From positions 620,001 to 684,000 of the forward strand of contig NZ_JAKGTI010000002.1 of the NCBI RefSeq assembly GCF_021568695.1: 64,000 nt of DNA, read 5' to 3'. Under the pieces are notes generated by a model, which was given only the letters and a program-made list of their open reading frames with translations, was not told the DNA's origin and did not search any database. Position 1 is the stretch's first letter. Every line of letters starts with the position of its first letter. Origin of the DNA: Maritalea mediterranea. Lineage in GTDB: Bacteria > Pseudomonadota > Alphaproteobacteria > Rhizobiales > Devosiaceae. This document shows, piece by piece, positions 28,877 through 38,400 of the stretch. A program made the translations under genes and the position numbers.

Positions 28877-30241
28877 TTACGCTCTTTCAAACCCACGGGC
28901 GATTTCATAATCCGTCACCACCCGATCAAACTCTTCCTGTTCCCATTCTGCGGCACGCACATAATGGTCAACCACCGCATCACCAAACGCCGCGCGCAAC
29001 ATGTCAGACTTGTCCAACGTCACCATTGCCGCCCGCAAGGTCTGCGGAATTTCATCAGCCTTTTGCGCCTCATAAACATCGCCAGATGTGGCGGGCGCCA
29101 GCTCCATTTTCTCTTCAATGCCCTTAATGCCAGCCGCCAATTGGGCCGCCACGGCCAGATAAGGGTTCAAATCTGATCCGCCAATGCGGCATTCCACCCG
29201 AATGGCCTTGGTGCCATCGCCACAAAGCCGGAAACCTGCCGTGCGGTTATCGACCGACCACACGGTTTTGGTCGGGGCAAAAGTGCCCTTCTGGAACCGC
29301 TTATAGCTGTTGATATAGGGCGCCAGAAAATAGGTGTAGTCCGGCGCATATTTGATCAGCCCGGCCATATAATTGCGCATCAGCTCCGACATGCCCAACT
29401 CGCCATTCGGGTCATAAAAGGCATTGCTGCCATCCTGCCAAAGCGATTGGTGCACGTGCGAGGAGCTGCCCACCCGGTCATGATGCCATTTGGGCAAAAA
29501 GCTTACCGCCCGCCCCTGCTGCCATGCAATTTCTTTGGCAGCGTGCTTGGCGATGGTGTGATTGTCCGCACAATCCAAAGCAGCGCCATAGCGGATGTTC
29601 AATTCTTCCTGCCCCGCCTCGGCTTCACCCTTTGAGTTTTCAATCGGAATGCCCGCCGCATAGAGGTGATTGCGCAGCGGGCGCATAATCGACTCCTCTT
29701 TGGTGGTTTGCAGGATATGATAATCTTCATTATAGCCGCTGATTGGCTCCAGATCGCGGAAACCGGACTTCCGCACCTCGTCAAAGCTCTTTTCAAAAAT
29801 AAAGAACTCCAGCTCGGTCGCGGTCATGGCTTCAAAGCCTAATTCTTTTAACCGGGCGATCTGCTTTTTCAGCACCGCGCGCGGCGAATGGGGAATTTGT
29901 TCATGGGTGTGGTGATCAAGCACATCGCACAACACCATCGCTGTGCCTTCAAGCCAGGGCACCAGGCGCAAAGTGGTCAGGTCCGGCTGCATCACATAAT
30001 CGCCATAGCCAGATTGCCAGCTGGTGGCTTTATAGCCTTCCACTGTGAACATTTCTAAGTCGGTGGCCAAAAGATAATTGCAGCAATGGGTTTCTTCCCA
30101 TGCGCTTTCCACAAAATGAACCGCGTGAAACCGCTTGCCCATCAACCGGCCCTGCATGTCGGGCAGCGCCGCAATCACGGTGTCCACCTCACCGCTTTTG
30201 ACCAGTTCTTTCAGTGTCTCAAATGATAAATTACCCGGCAT
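28877..30241 (-). CDS. Glutamine-synthetase-family gamma-glutamyl-amine ligase
   Basis: This 454-residue protein has the glutamine synthetase beta-grasp (about residues 15-110) and catalytic domain. Metal and ATP-site motifs are ATELEFFIF, GEAEAGQEELNIRYG, KWHHDRVGSSSHVHQSLW and the NRTAGFRLCG and RVECRIGGSDLNPYLA blocks. The length and absence of an adenylylation tyrosine loop fit the PuuA/GMAS-type ligases rather than the housekeeping GlnA. It probably joins glutamate to an amine using ATP. It is three bases ahead of the aldehyde dehydrogenase gene and 104 bases after the TRAP binding-protein gene. Confidence 0.9.
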   Translation of the reverse strand: MPGNLSFETLKELVKSGEVDTVIAALPDMQGRLMGKRFHAVHFVESAWEETHCCNYLLATDLEMFTVEGYKATSWQSGYGDYVMQPDLTTLRLVPWLEGTAMVLCDVLDHHTHEQIPHSPRAVLKKQIARLKELGFEAMTATELEFFIFEKSFDEVRKSGFRDLEPISGYNEDYHILQTTKEESIMRPLRNHLYAAGIPIENSKGEAEAGQEELNIRYGAALDCADNHTIAKHAAKEIAWQQGRAVSFLPKWHHDRVGSSSHVHQSLWQDGSNAFYDPNGELGMSELMRNYMAGLIKYAPDYTYFLAPYINSYKRFQKGTFAPTKTVWSVDNRTAGFRLCGDGTKAIRVECRIGGSDLNPYLAVAAQLAAGIKGIEEKMELAPATSGDVYEAQKADEIPQTLRAAMVTLDKSDMLRAAFGDAVVDHYVRAAEWEQEEFDRVVTDYEIARGFERA

Positions 30242-30263
30242 AATTCTGGTCCGTCAGTCTGAA

Positions 30264-30337
30264 GGGTCTGAACGCGCTATGGCGCTCAGACCCGAATTGG
30301 CAAAAATGTCCCGGAGCAAAAATCGACACCCCGGGAC
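30264..30337 (-). terminator. Two stem-loops between the TRAP binding-protein and ligase genes
   Basis: Read on the minus strand, the first hairpin has arms GTCCCGG and CCGGGAC (30337-30308) and is followed by ATTTTTG. The second (30293-30264) has arms GGGTCTGA and TCAGACCC with a further CGC/GCG pairing. The first looks like a leaky intrinsic terminator after dctP, the second like a transcript-stabilising or second termination structure ahead of the ligase gene. Confidence 0.7.
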
Positions 30338-30345
30338 CAGTTGTA

Positions 30346-31380
30346 TTAGGTGTTGTAGCGATACGGACGGCCTGCTTTTTGCATATCCGCATTGTACCGT
30401 TTGAAGATTTCAACAACCTTCGCCTTGGTTTCAGATTCTGCAGCGATCTCGTCCCAGAAATCCAAAGCCGCCTTTTCAACCTGATCCCATTCCTTATCCG
30501 GAATAGTGGTCAGTTCCATCTTCTCACCATGTACCCGAAGTGAAGCTTCACCGCCCCAATACCACCATTGGCGATAATAGTGAGAGCTGTCCATGGTAAT
30601 TTTCAACAGCTCTTTCAGGTGGTCTGGCAACTCTTGATAACGGTCCATATTGGCAAAGAATGAACCCGCCCATGCACCTGAAATATTGTTGGTGAGGAAG
30701 TAGTTGGTCACATCGGCCCAGCCCACAGTGTAGTCTTCTGTGATGCCTGACCAGGCCACGCCGTCAAGCTCACCGGTTTGCACCGCAACCTCAATATCTT
30801 CCCAAGGCAGGGTTACCGGCACCACGCCAAACTGGCTCAGGAAACGGCCCGCTGTGGGGAAGGTAAAGACGCGTTTGCCTTTAAGGTCTTCCAAGCTGCG
30901 GATCGGGTCTTTCGTGGCAAAGTGGCAAGGGTCCCATGCACCAGCAGAAAGGTGCTTCACGCCCACTTTGGAATATTCCTCGTCCCAGATTTCATTCAAA
31001 CCATATTGGTTGAACAGAACCGGCACGTCCAAAGAATAGCGGCTGGCAAACGGGAAGTAGCCGCCGAAAACGGTCACTTCGGTTGGTGAAGCCATGGAGT
31101 CATCATCAGACTGCACAGCGTCAATGGTGCCCTTTTGCATGGCACGGAACAATTCGCCCGTTGGCACAAGCTGGTCAGCGAAGAACAATTCGATTTCCAT
31201 CTCATCGCCAGCAATTTTGTTAAAGCTGTCGATGGCAGGTTTGATCACATGCTCGGCCAATGCCGGGCCAGCATATGTCTGCATCCGCCAGCGGATCTTG
31301 TTTTGCGCAATGGCTGGTGTGGCCAGTGCTGCGGCCGGGGCCAAAGCGGCACCGGTGAGGAACTTACGTCTATTGGTCAT
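30346..31380 (-). CDS. dctP: TRAP transporter solute-binding protein, DctP family, Tat-type signal
   Basis: This 344-residue periplasmic receptor has a twin-arginine signal (NRRKFLTGAALA, cleavage near AIA-QN at about residue 26), followed by KIRWRMQTYAGP. The GKRVFTFPTAGRFLSQFGVVPVTLPWEDIEVAVQTGELDGVAWSG region carries the family's conserved ligand arginine area and helix. It delivers a substrate, usually a carboxylate-bearing one, to the DctQM membrane unit encoded upstream. Here the gene order is unusual in that the receptor follows the permeases. Confidence 0.93.
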   Translation of the reverse strand: MTNRRKFLTGAALAPAAALATPAIAQNKIRWRMQTYAGPALAEHVIKPAIDSFNKIAGDEMEIELFFADQLVPTGELFRAMQKGTIDAVQSDDDSMASPTEVTVFGGYFPFASRYSLDVPVLFNQYGLNEIWDEEYSKVGVKHLSAGAWDPCHFATKDPIRSLEDLKGKRVFTFPTAGRFLSQFGVVPVTLPWEDIEVAVQTGELDGVAWSGITEDYTVGWADVTNYFLTNNISGAWAGSFFANMDRYQELPDHLKELLKITMDSSHYYRQWWYWGGEASLRVHGEKMELTTIPDKEWDQVEKAALDFWDEIAAESETKAKVVEIFKRYNADMQKAGRPYRYNT

Positions 31381-31437
31381 TTCCTTCTCCTTGGTTGAGG
31401 CTCTTGTTTTTTGCCCAGTTATCTGGGTCTTTTATCG

Positions 31438-32760
31438 TTATTTCCCGTACACCGTTTCCGGCAGCCAGAGTGCCAGTTGCGGAAAGGCCATGATCAAGCC
31501 AAGCGCCAATATCATCACCAGCACAAACGGCAGGATCGAGCCGTAAATGTCTTTCAAGGTGATCTCAGGTGGCGCCATGGCCCGCATCAAAAATAGGTTG
31601 TAGCCGAAGGGTGGCGTCATATAGGCGATCTGCGTGGTGATGGTGTACAAAACGCCATACCAGACCAAATCAAACCCGAGCGCTGCGACCAGCGGCACAT
31701 ATAGCGGTGCCACGATCACCAGCATCGCCGTGTCGTCCAAAAAGGTGCCCATCAGCAAGAACGAAAGCTGCATGATGATCAGGATCACCCACGGATTAAG
31801 GCCCAATTGCTCGGTGAACAGGTTCTCAATGGCGCGCACCGCCCCGAGCCCGTCAAATACCGCGCCAAAGCCAAGCGCCGCCAGAATGATCCACATAAAC
31901 ATGCACGAAATCAGCAAGGTCTGCCGCACGGAAGTTTCAAACACTTCCCGCGTCATGCGCCGCTTCACCACGGCGGCCAAAAAGGCTGTCATCGCGCCAA
32001 TGGCAGAGCTTTCCACCAGGCTGGTCCAGCCATTGATAAACGGCACCATCATTGCCGCGAAGATCACAATCGGCAACACCCCGGCGCCCAGCAACCGATA
32101 TTTCTCGGCCGTGGTCACATCGCGATCTTCTTCCTTCAGCGCTGGGCCAAGCTCCGGCTGAATGCGACAGCGAACATAGATATAGAGGATAAAGAGACCG
32201 GCCATAATCAAGCCCGGCACCACACCGGCCAACCACAATTGGCCCACAGGCGCCCGCGCAATCATCGCATAAAGCACCAGCACCACGGAGGGCGGCACCA
32301 GAATCCCCAGCGAGGACCCGGCCTGGATCACCCCCGTGACCATGCGCTTGTCATAGCCCCGGCGCAGCAATTCGGGCAGCGCAATGGTCGCACCAATCGC
32401 CATACCCGCCACGGAAAGGCCGTTCATGGCCGACACCAACACCATCAAGCCAATGGTGCCGATCGCCAGCCCGCCATTGATCGGCCCCATCCACACATGG
32501 AACATGCGGTAAAGGTCATCAGCAATTTTCGATTCTGAAAGCACATAGCCCATAAAAATGAACATGGGCAGGGTCAAAAGCGGATACCATTTCATCAGCT
32601 TCATGGCCGAGGAAAAGGGAATATCTGACCCGCCGGTCCCCCAAAGGAAAAGCGCTGCAACCGCTGCCACCGCGCCAATCGCCCCAAAAACGCGTTGCCC
32701 GGTCATGAGCATCAGCATCATGGAGGCAAACATAAAGATGGCAATCAACTCATAGGACAT
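31438..32760 (-). CDS. dctM: TRAP transporter large permease, DctM family
   Basis: This 440-residue protein has about 12 hydrophobic segments, GLSVAGMAIGATIALPELLRRGYDKRMVTGVIQAGSSLGILVPPSVVLVLYAMI and LLMGTFLDDTAMLVIVAPLYVP being typical DctM signatures. It is the sodium-coupled translocation subunit. The start shares a base with the dctQ stop (TAATG), indicating coupled translation. Confidence 0.95.
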   Translation of the reverse strand: MSYELIAIFMFASMMLMLMTGQRVFGAIGAVAAVAALFLWGTGGSDIPFSSAMKLMKWYPLLTLPMFIFMGYVLSESKIADDLYRMFHVWMGPINGGLAIGTIGLMVLVSAMNGLSVAGMAIGATIALPELLRRGYDKRMVTGVIQAGSSLGILVPPSVVLVLYAMIARAPVGQLWLAGVVPGLIMAGLFILYIYVRCRIQPELGPALKEEDRDVTTAEKYRLLGAGVLPIVIFAAMMVPFINGWTSLVESSAIGAMTAFLAAVVKRRMTREVFETSVRQTLLISCMFMWIILAALGFGAVFDGLGAVRAIENLFTEQLGLNPWVILIIMQLSFLLMGTFLDDTAMLVIVAPLYVPLVAALGFDLVWYGVLYTITTQIAYMTPPFGYNLFLMRAMAPPEITLKDIYGSILPFVLVMILALGLIMAFPQLALWLPETVYGK

Positions 32761-33266
32761 TAAAGCTTCACTCCTTTAAGGGTGGCAATATCTTTGAAGA
32801 GCTCAGAAATGGACTGAAGCAGCATCATGAAGATGCCAAAGCACATGATCACCTTGATCGGCCACAAATAGGGCCGCCAGGCTGTCGGGCTGCGCTCCCC
32901 ATATTGGAAGGAATAGCTGGTGCTGTCATAAGCACCGTAAAGCATCACGCCGAGATAAAAGATCAGGAACAAAACGGTCACCGCGTCCACCTGCGCTTTC
33001 CGCTTGTCCGACCAGGTGCCATAGAACAAATCCATGCGCACATTGGCCCCTTTTTGCAACGCATAAGGCCCGCCCAGCATGTAATAGGCCACCATCGCAA
33101 ATTGCGCCATCTCCAAAGTCCACAGCGAGGGCAAAAAGAACGTCTTTGAGATCGAAGACCACAACAAAATGCCCACCATCACAAAGATGAAATACATCAT
33201 GATGCGGCCCACGCGATAATTGATCGCGTCGATAATGCGGACATATTTGCCCATAAATGCCATCAT
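32760..33266 (-). CDS. dctQ: TRAP transporter small permease, DctQ family
   Basis: This 168-residue protein has four predicted membrane helices; the RMDLFYGTWSDKRKAQVDAV loop and WRPYLWPIKVIMCFGIFMMLLQ end are typical of DctQ. It joins DctM in the membrane complex. GGAGG seven bases before ATG 33266 supports the start, which overlaps the upstream stop codon. Confidence 0.93.
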   Translation of the reverse strand: MMAFMGKYVRIIDAINYRVGRIMMYFIFVMVGILLWSSISKTFFLPSLWTLEMAQFAMVAYYMLGGPYALQKGANVRMDLFYGTWSDKRKAQVDAVTVLFLIFYLGVMLYGAYDSTSYSFQYGERSPTAWRPYLWPIKVIMCFGIFMMLLQSISELFKDIATLKGVKL

Positions 33267-34060
33267 CAGCTCGCCTCCCCCGCATTCAATTCTTCCAGCG
33301 TGCTCAACGCCCGCTGCAGCATGTCAGAAAGCAGTTCCGCCATCTCATCCTGCTGCGTTGCGGTCTGGATCAGATCGTTGCGCACCTCGATCATAACATT
33401 CAACAAACCGCGCTCAATGCCGTGGCGCTGCAAGGTATAGGTCACCCCATCTTCGGGGCCATAAGGTTCGTTACGCTCAATTTTGAGATCAGAAATCCGT
33501 TCCCCATGCGCCAGCATCGCATCAGCCAGCCGCGTATCTTCGTCGTGCAAAATACCAATGTCTGTTTCACGTTCAGAGCCAAAATAGATCGGCGTAAAGC
33601 TGTGAATGGTCACCAGAACCGGCTCCAGCTTTGCCCAATTGATCGCCTGCGACACTTGCTTGTGAAACGGGGTATAGCAAAGCGACACCCGTTCCATATA
33701 TTGATCGACATCCAAATCCTTATTGCCCGGCACGTCGTAAATTTCACTGCGCACCGGCACCGCATCCTTGGCTTCTGGCGGACGGTTGCAATCATATACA
33801 AGGCGCGACACGCAGCCCGAAATCATCTTGGCGTTAAGGATATTCCCCATCCGCCGCATCACCTCATAGGCGCCCGGGTCCCAGGCGACGTGGCTTTGCT
33901 GCACCTCTTCGCTCAGGCCCAGCCCATCAAATTGAGGTGGGAAATAGTTTGACGCATGTTCACAAATCAAAAGCACAGGCGAAGTGGCGTCCGGATTTTC
34001 CAGCCGCACCGCCTCAAAGTCAGTATCCATTTTGTCCATATTGTCTGAAGAAATATTCAC
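33266..34060 (-). CDS. N-formylglutamate amidohydrolase family protein
   Basis: This protein of about 264 residues belongs to the HutG2-type N-formylglutamate amidohydrolase family: PVLLICEHASNYFPPQFDGLGL at the start, DPGAYEVMRRMGNILNAKMISGCVSRLVYDCNRPPEA, and VLVTIHSFTPIYFG follow. The family hydrolyses amides of glutamate. Next to a gamma-glutamyl ligase gene, it may release glutamate from the oxidised product. The start is uncertain: GTG 34060 has AGAGGGG at good spacing, while ATG 34081 and ATG 34039 are alternatives. It is the first gene of the minus-strand operon. Confidence 0.82.
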   Translation of the reverse strand: MNISSDNMDKMDTDFEAVRLENPDATSPVLLICEHASNYFPPQFDGLGLSEEVQQSHVAWDPGAYEVMRRMGNILNAKMISGCVSRLVYDCNRPPEAKDAVPVRSEIYDVPGNKDLDVDQYMERVSLCYTPFHKQVSQAINWAKLEPVLVTIHSFTPIYFGSERETDIGILHDEDTRLADAMLAHGERISDLKIERNEPYGPEDGVTYTLQRHGIERGLLNVMIEVRNDLIQTATQQDEMAELLSDMLQRALSTLEELNAGEAS

Positions 34061-34090
34061 ATCCACCCCTCTTATGTACATATTTCTTCA
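34046..34090. promoter_or_regulatory. Long inverted repeat, candidate RpiR operator
   Basis: Arms TGAAGAAATAT (34046-34056) and ATATTTCTTCA (34080-34090) are perfect 11-base inverted copies separated by 23 bases. They lie at the 5' end of the amidohydrolase operon and about 100 bases from the divergent regulator start. The spacing of the arms suits cooperative binding of a multimeric regulator. This is based on symmetry and position only. Confidence 0.5.
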
Positions 34091-34179
34091 CATGCCCCCG
34101 GCCTGTCAATATCTTTTCTGAAATCTTTTCTTCATATTCATCTCGATTGTTGATAAACCAATATAAATGGGAGATCACC

Positions 34180-35052
34180 GTGTCCGAGAATGCCAGTACC
34201 ATTGCCGAGCTTTTGCAAAACAACGCCGATAATCTGACTCGGGCCGAGCGTCAGCTTTCACAATCTATTCTGGTGAATTATCCCGTATCAGGTCTCGGTT
34301 CGATCACCGCAGTGGCCAAGAGTGCCGGGGTGTCCACCCCCACCGTGGCGCGGCTGGTGAAAAAGATTGGCTTTTCCGGCTTTCCCGAATTTCAGGCGGC
34401 CTTGCGCAATGAGGTGGAAGCCACCATTTCCGACCCGATTGCCAAGCACGACACATGGGCCGGGCAAGCGCCGGACGAACATATCGTCAATAAATTCACC
34501 GAAGCGGTGATCGAAAATATCCGCCATTCCCTTGGCCAACTCGACATTGCCACCTTCGATAAAACCTGCGAACTGCTCGCGGACACCTCCCGCTCGGTCT
34601 TTGTGGTGGGCGGGCGCATCACGCGGTCACTGGCGGACTATTTTTTCCTGCACATGCAGGTCTTGCGCAAGGATGTGACCCACATCCAGGCCATCTCCAA
34701 CGCTTGGCCACACTATCTGCTGGACATCAAAAAAAACGATGTGATCGTCATCTTCGACGTGCGCCGCTATGAGACCAGCACCCTGCGCTTGGCCGAAATG
34801 GCCGCTGAAGCCGGTGCCAAAATCATTCTGTTCACCGATCAATGGCATTCGCCCATCGCCAAACTGGCCGACCACACCTTCAGCCTGAAGATCGTCGTGC
34901 CCTCCGCATGGGACAGCTCGGTGACCATGATGTTGCTGGTGGAGACCATTATCGCCGACGTACAGACCCGCACCTGGCCGGAAACGCGTCAGCGCATGGA
35001 AGAGTTGGAAGTCATGTTCGACCGCACCAAATTCTTCCGCAAATTTACATAG
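34180..35052 (+). CDS. MurR/RpiR family transcriptional regulator (HTH + SIS)
   Basis: This 290-residue protein has an RpiR-type helix-turn-helix (about residues 20-85, with SITAVAKSAGVSTPTVARLVKKIGFSGFPEFQ) and a SIS domain (about 130-265, with VFVVGGRITRSLADYFFLHM and DVIVIFDVRRYETSTLRLAE). GTG 34180 with GGGAG upstream is the chosen start; an open frame reaches back to 33937 but overlaps the divergent gene. It probably controls the divergent amine-catabolic operon. The effector is unknown. Confidence 0.9.
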   Translation: MSENASTIAELLQNNADNLTRAERQLSQSILVNYPVSGLGSITAVAKSAGVSTPTVARLVKKIGFSGFPEFQAALRNEVEATISDPIAKHDTWAGQAPDEHIVNKFTEAVIENIRHSLGQLDIATFDKTCELLADTSRSVFVVGGRITRSLADYFFLHMQVLRKDVTHIQAISNAWPHYLLDIKKNDVIVIFDVRRYETSTLRLAEMAAEAGAKIILFTDQWHSPIAKLADHTFSLKIVVPSAWDSSVTMMLLVETIIADVQTRTWPETRQRMEELEVMFDRTKFFRKFT

Positions 35053-35076
35053 AGATTTTTGGAATTTTCTAAAATT

Positions 35077-35424
35077 TTAGAGCTCATCTAAATAGAGCCG
35101 CACCGCATCTTTCACATGGCGAAACCGATCGCCGCCCAAATGCTTGCCGCCATACCAGCGGGTCACCACAATGATGTGATTGTGCAGCTCTTCCCGCGCC
35201 AGCATTTGCAAGATGATCATGCCCGCGCCGCTCTCGCCGTCATCATTCTTGATCTCTTCATCACCGCAGATCACCGCCCATGTGTTGTGGGTGGCTTTGG
35301 CAAATTTCTTCTTGCGTTTCAATTCCTTCAGAAAAACTTTTGCATCATCCGCAGAATGACAAGGGCCACCTGAAACTGCATATTTTGAGCCACGGTCAGA
35401 GATGATGTTGTCGAGAATAATCAT
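35077..35424 (-). CDS. UPF0029/IMPACT (YigZ N-terminal domain) family protein
   Basis: This 115-residue protein consists only of the IMPACT/YigZ N-terminal domain: KKKFAKATHNTWA, the NDDGESGAGMIILQML motif and HIIVVTRWYGGKHLGGDRF are all conserved. It lacks the C-terminal DUF1949 domain found in YigZ (about 205 residues in E. coli). The exact biochemical function of the family in bacteria is not clear; eukaryotic IMPACT affects GCN2 and translation control. It is convergent with the RpiR gene, 24 bases away. Confidence 0.85.
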   Translation of the reverse strand: MIILDNIISDRGSKYAVSGGPCHSADDAKVFLKELKRKKKFAKATHNTWAVICGDEEIKNDDGESGAGMIILQMLAREELHNHIIVVTRWYGGKHLGGDRFRHVKDAVRLYLDEL

Positions 35425-35469
35425 GGCCTAGTGCTACTGAGACAAACGAGATTAATCAAGTACAACAGC

Positions 35470-38400
35470 CTAATAATCGCGCTCATAGAAAATGCCTGCC
35501 TCAGTCCTGCCATCGCCAGCGGTCTCGCCACGCGCTTTCAGACTGTCGGTGATATCCAAATCGATTGTGACCTTATCATCCGCGGCCTTGGTGCCTTTTT
35601 CCACATTCACATAGGTGCGATCATTCAAATAGCCACCAATGCCCACGGTGGTTTCTCCCTGCTCATTGCTTTTGATATCAATATTATCAACACCGGCCAG
35701 TGAGCGCAGACGGTCCAATAGACCCGGCCCCGAATTCGACCCATTGAGGGTGGCTATCGCGTTGGCCAACTGCGCAATCTGCAATGGCGACAGTTCGCCC
35801 AAACTTTTGCCAAAAAACAGATTGGCCACCACTTCATCATGCGGCAGGCTGGGCGAAGATTGGAAGAAGAACTCCGGTGCCGAGGCAAAGCCCTGCACGA
35901 TAATCGAATAGATATATCCATCGCTGCGGGTGTTGGCGCTAAAGTTCAACGCCGGGTCCATTGACCCGCGGAAGGTCACCTGGCCAGTGTCAAAATCAAA
36001 ACGCTTGGTCAGCAAATCCACACGACCGCGCAACAGGCTTATCTGACCGGATGGCGATGGGTTACCGGTTGTGCCCAGAATCCGCAACTGTCCCCCCAGC
36101 TCAGCGTCCACGCCACGGCCGCGCACATAAATGCGGCGGGGCGCATTGACCTGAATATCGAGATTCATCCCGCCCCCAGCGCCGCCACTGGCGCTAGGCT
36201 TGGGGGCCAGATCTGCCGCCTGTTTTTGAACCGCGCCGGATGCCCCCCTGTGTTGAATTTCGACTGGCGATACGCCGCCCCCCAATTGCTCTGGAATGGT
36301 GATGCTGGCTTGATCGATATTGGCGACACCGCCAATTGACCCGCCCGTGGCTAGCGGCCCTGCAAGCCGCAAGTCCGCGCTGAATTGGGTCGAAATTGTT
36401 CCATCTTCATAAGAACCGTTGCGCACGCGAATATCATAGTCGCTTTGCAAATCCTCTGACGGACGCAGGGAGGTTTGGCCGCTGATCGACAGTTGCCCAC
36501 CACCGCCAATCGTTCCCGTCAGGCTCGTCACCTGCGCCCGGTCATTGTTCAATGCAATATTGCCGGAAATATTGGAAACCGTTATGTTGGAAGCCACATC
36601 CGTCAGCCGCGCTCCACTTGTGGTAATCTGCCCTTGATAGCGCGGCACCGCCGTGCTCCCACCAAGCTGCGCATTGATAGAGGCAGCGCCGGTGAGGCGG
36701 ATACCAGCCCGCGACAAAGGCTGCGCCAAATATTCAAATGGCAACTGCCCTGCCACATCGATGTTCAAGCCATTGGTGGCCAGATTAATCGCGCCATTGG
36801 CTCGTGCCGATGCCCCACCCCCCTGAATATCATTTTCCATCGATAATCGATTATCGATCAAAGTGCCCGTGCCCGATAGATTAAGCGCTGAAAGCTGATT
36901 GCTGCGGCTCAACGCGACGGAAAATCCGTTTGCCTGATAGCGATATTCAACCCGTGGTGATGACGCGCTGCCGGTGATGCTTGCGCTGGCTGAGAGATTG
37001 CCTTCAATGGCTTGGCCCGTGCTGACAAAATTCTCAATCAAATTGAGTGGAAAGTCAGTCAATTGCGCGTCGACGTCGAGCTGCTCCCCGACTTGACCAT
37101 TTGCCGAGACCCGCCCAGCGCCAACGCGCAGACCCGGCAGCGCCAAGCGAAACCCACCATCGGCTGGTGTCAAAGTCGCCGCAGCGACCAACTCGAGGGG
37201 CACATTTTGGTAGCGCCCGGAAAACGCCTCTAAATTGAGCGTGAACCCATCCGCATTCAATGCCCCATTGCCAGTGGCGCGCATTTGATCACCCTCATAG
37301 ACCGCCTGTAGCACAAAGGGATAGGTCTGCCCCTCGCTGCGCACATCAAATTGCACATCTGAAACACGTTCATTTGCAGCCAGCACATTTTCGACCCGCG
37401 CGCTCGCATTGATAAATGGCACATCAAACAGATCACTTGCTTGGGCACTCAATTGCACATTCTGCGCTTTTGCCGTGGCCAAAGACAATTCATCTGACGC
37501 GGCCTCAAACTGCAGGTTCTGCTGCCCGTCGACAGCTTCCAACACCAGCTTGCCCGTCAGGTCACCGGCCAACCCGTCTTGTAACAACAATGGTGCAAGC
37601 TCTTTCAGATCAGCGATATCAAGCGTAAAACTGCCATCCAGCAACCCGTCATCCGCTATGGTGATGGCCCCTTCGGCCCGTCCCCCGGGCACATTGGCCG
37701 TCACATTCCGCAGCAATTGGCGGCCGTCACTTTGCTGGATATATTCCGCCTGCACCTCAACCGGAGACTGTCGATAAGTGGCGTTGAGTGCCAGCGTTAT
37801 CCCGCCATTTAGCGCACCTTCAATGGTACCAGTCAGATCGTCCAGTGGTTCCCCTTCCAGTTGCACGCCCTGGCTGGCCAATTGCAATTTGACTTGCGGG
37901 TTGTTCAGCGCGCCGCTTGCTTCCACCCCCAGCTTCACCTGCCCCTCAAGCCGCGGATCAAAGGCCGCCAATTTGGTAAAGCCCACACTGCCATTGGCCG
38001 CAATACCTTCGACGGTCAACGCCGCCGCCAAATCTGCATTCAAATTACCGCTGCCCACAACAAGACGTTCCGCGGCAAGCCTTTGCCCGTCCCGCACCAG
38101 GCGCACTTCGATGTCAGCAGGGCCATTGGCGAACAGCTGGCCGTAAAGTCCATCATCCTGACCGGCAATCTTGGCTGTCAATTCAGCGGCAATATTCTGG
38201 GTATCTGGCTGGAAGATACCCTGTCCCTGTGCCGCCAAGGCCGCACTCTCAATCGTCAAATTGTCAAATCGCACCTGATTGGTCGAGAAAGCTAAATCTG
38301 TCGAAAGCTCGACAGGCCCAGCCAATAGCGGATCTATTTGTGGATTTTGCACCTGCACCGCGGCGGCTTTTGCATTGATTGCGACCTTGCCTTGCATGGC

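Noticed and set aside
35068-35081. Palindrome TCTAAAATTTTAGA between the convergent RpiR and UPF0029 genes
   Set aside because: AT-rich and short, in a convergent gap where no promoter is expected; at most a weak terminator.
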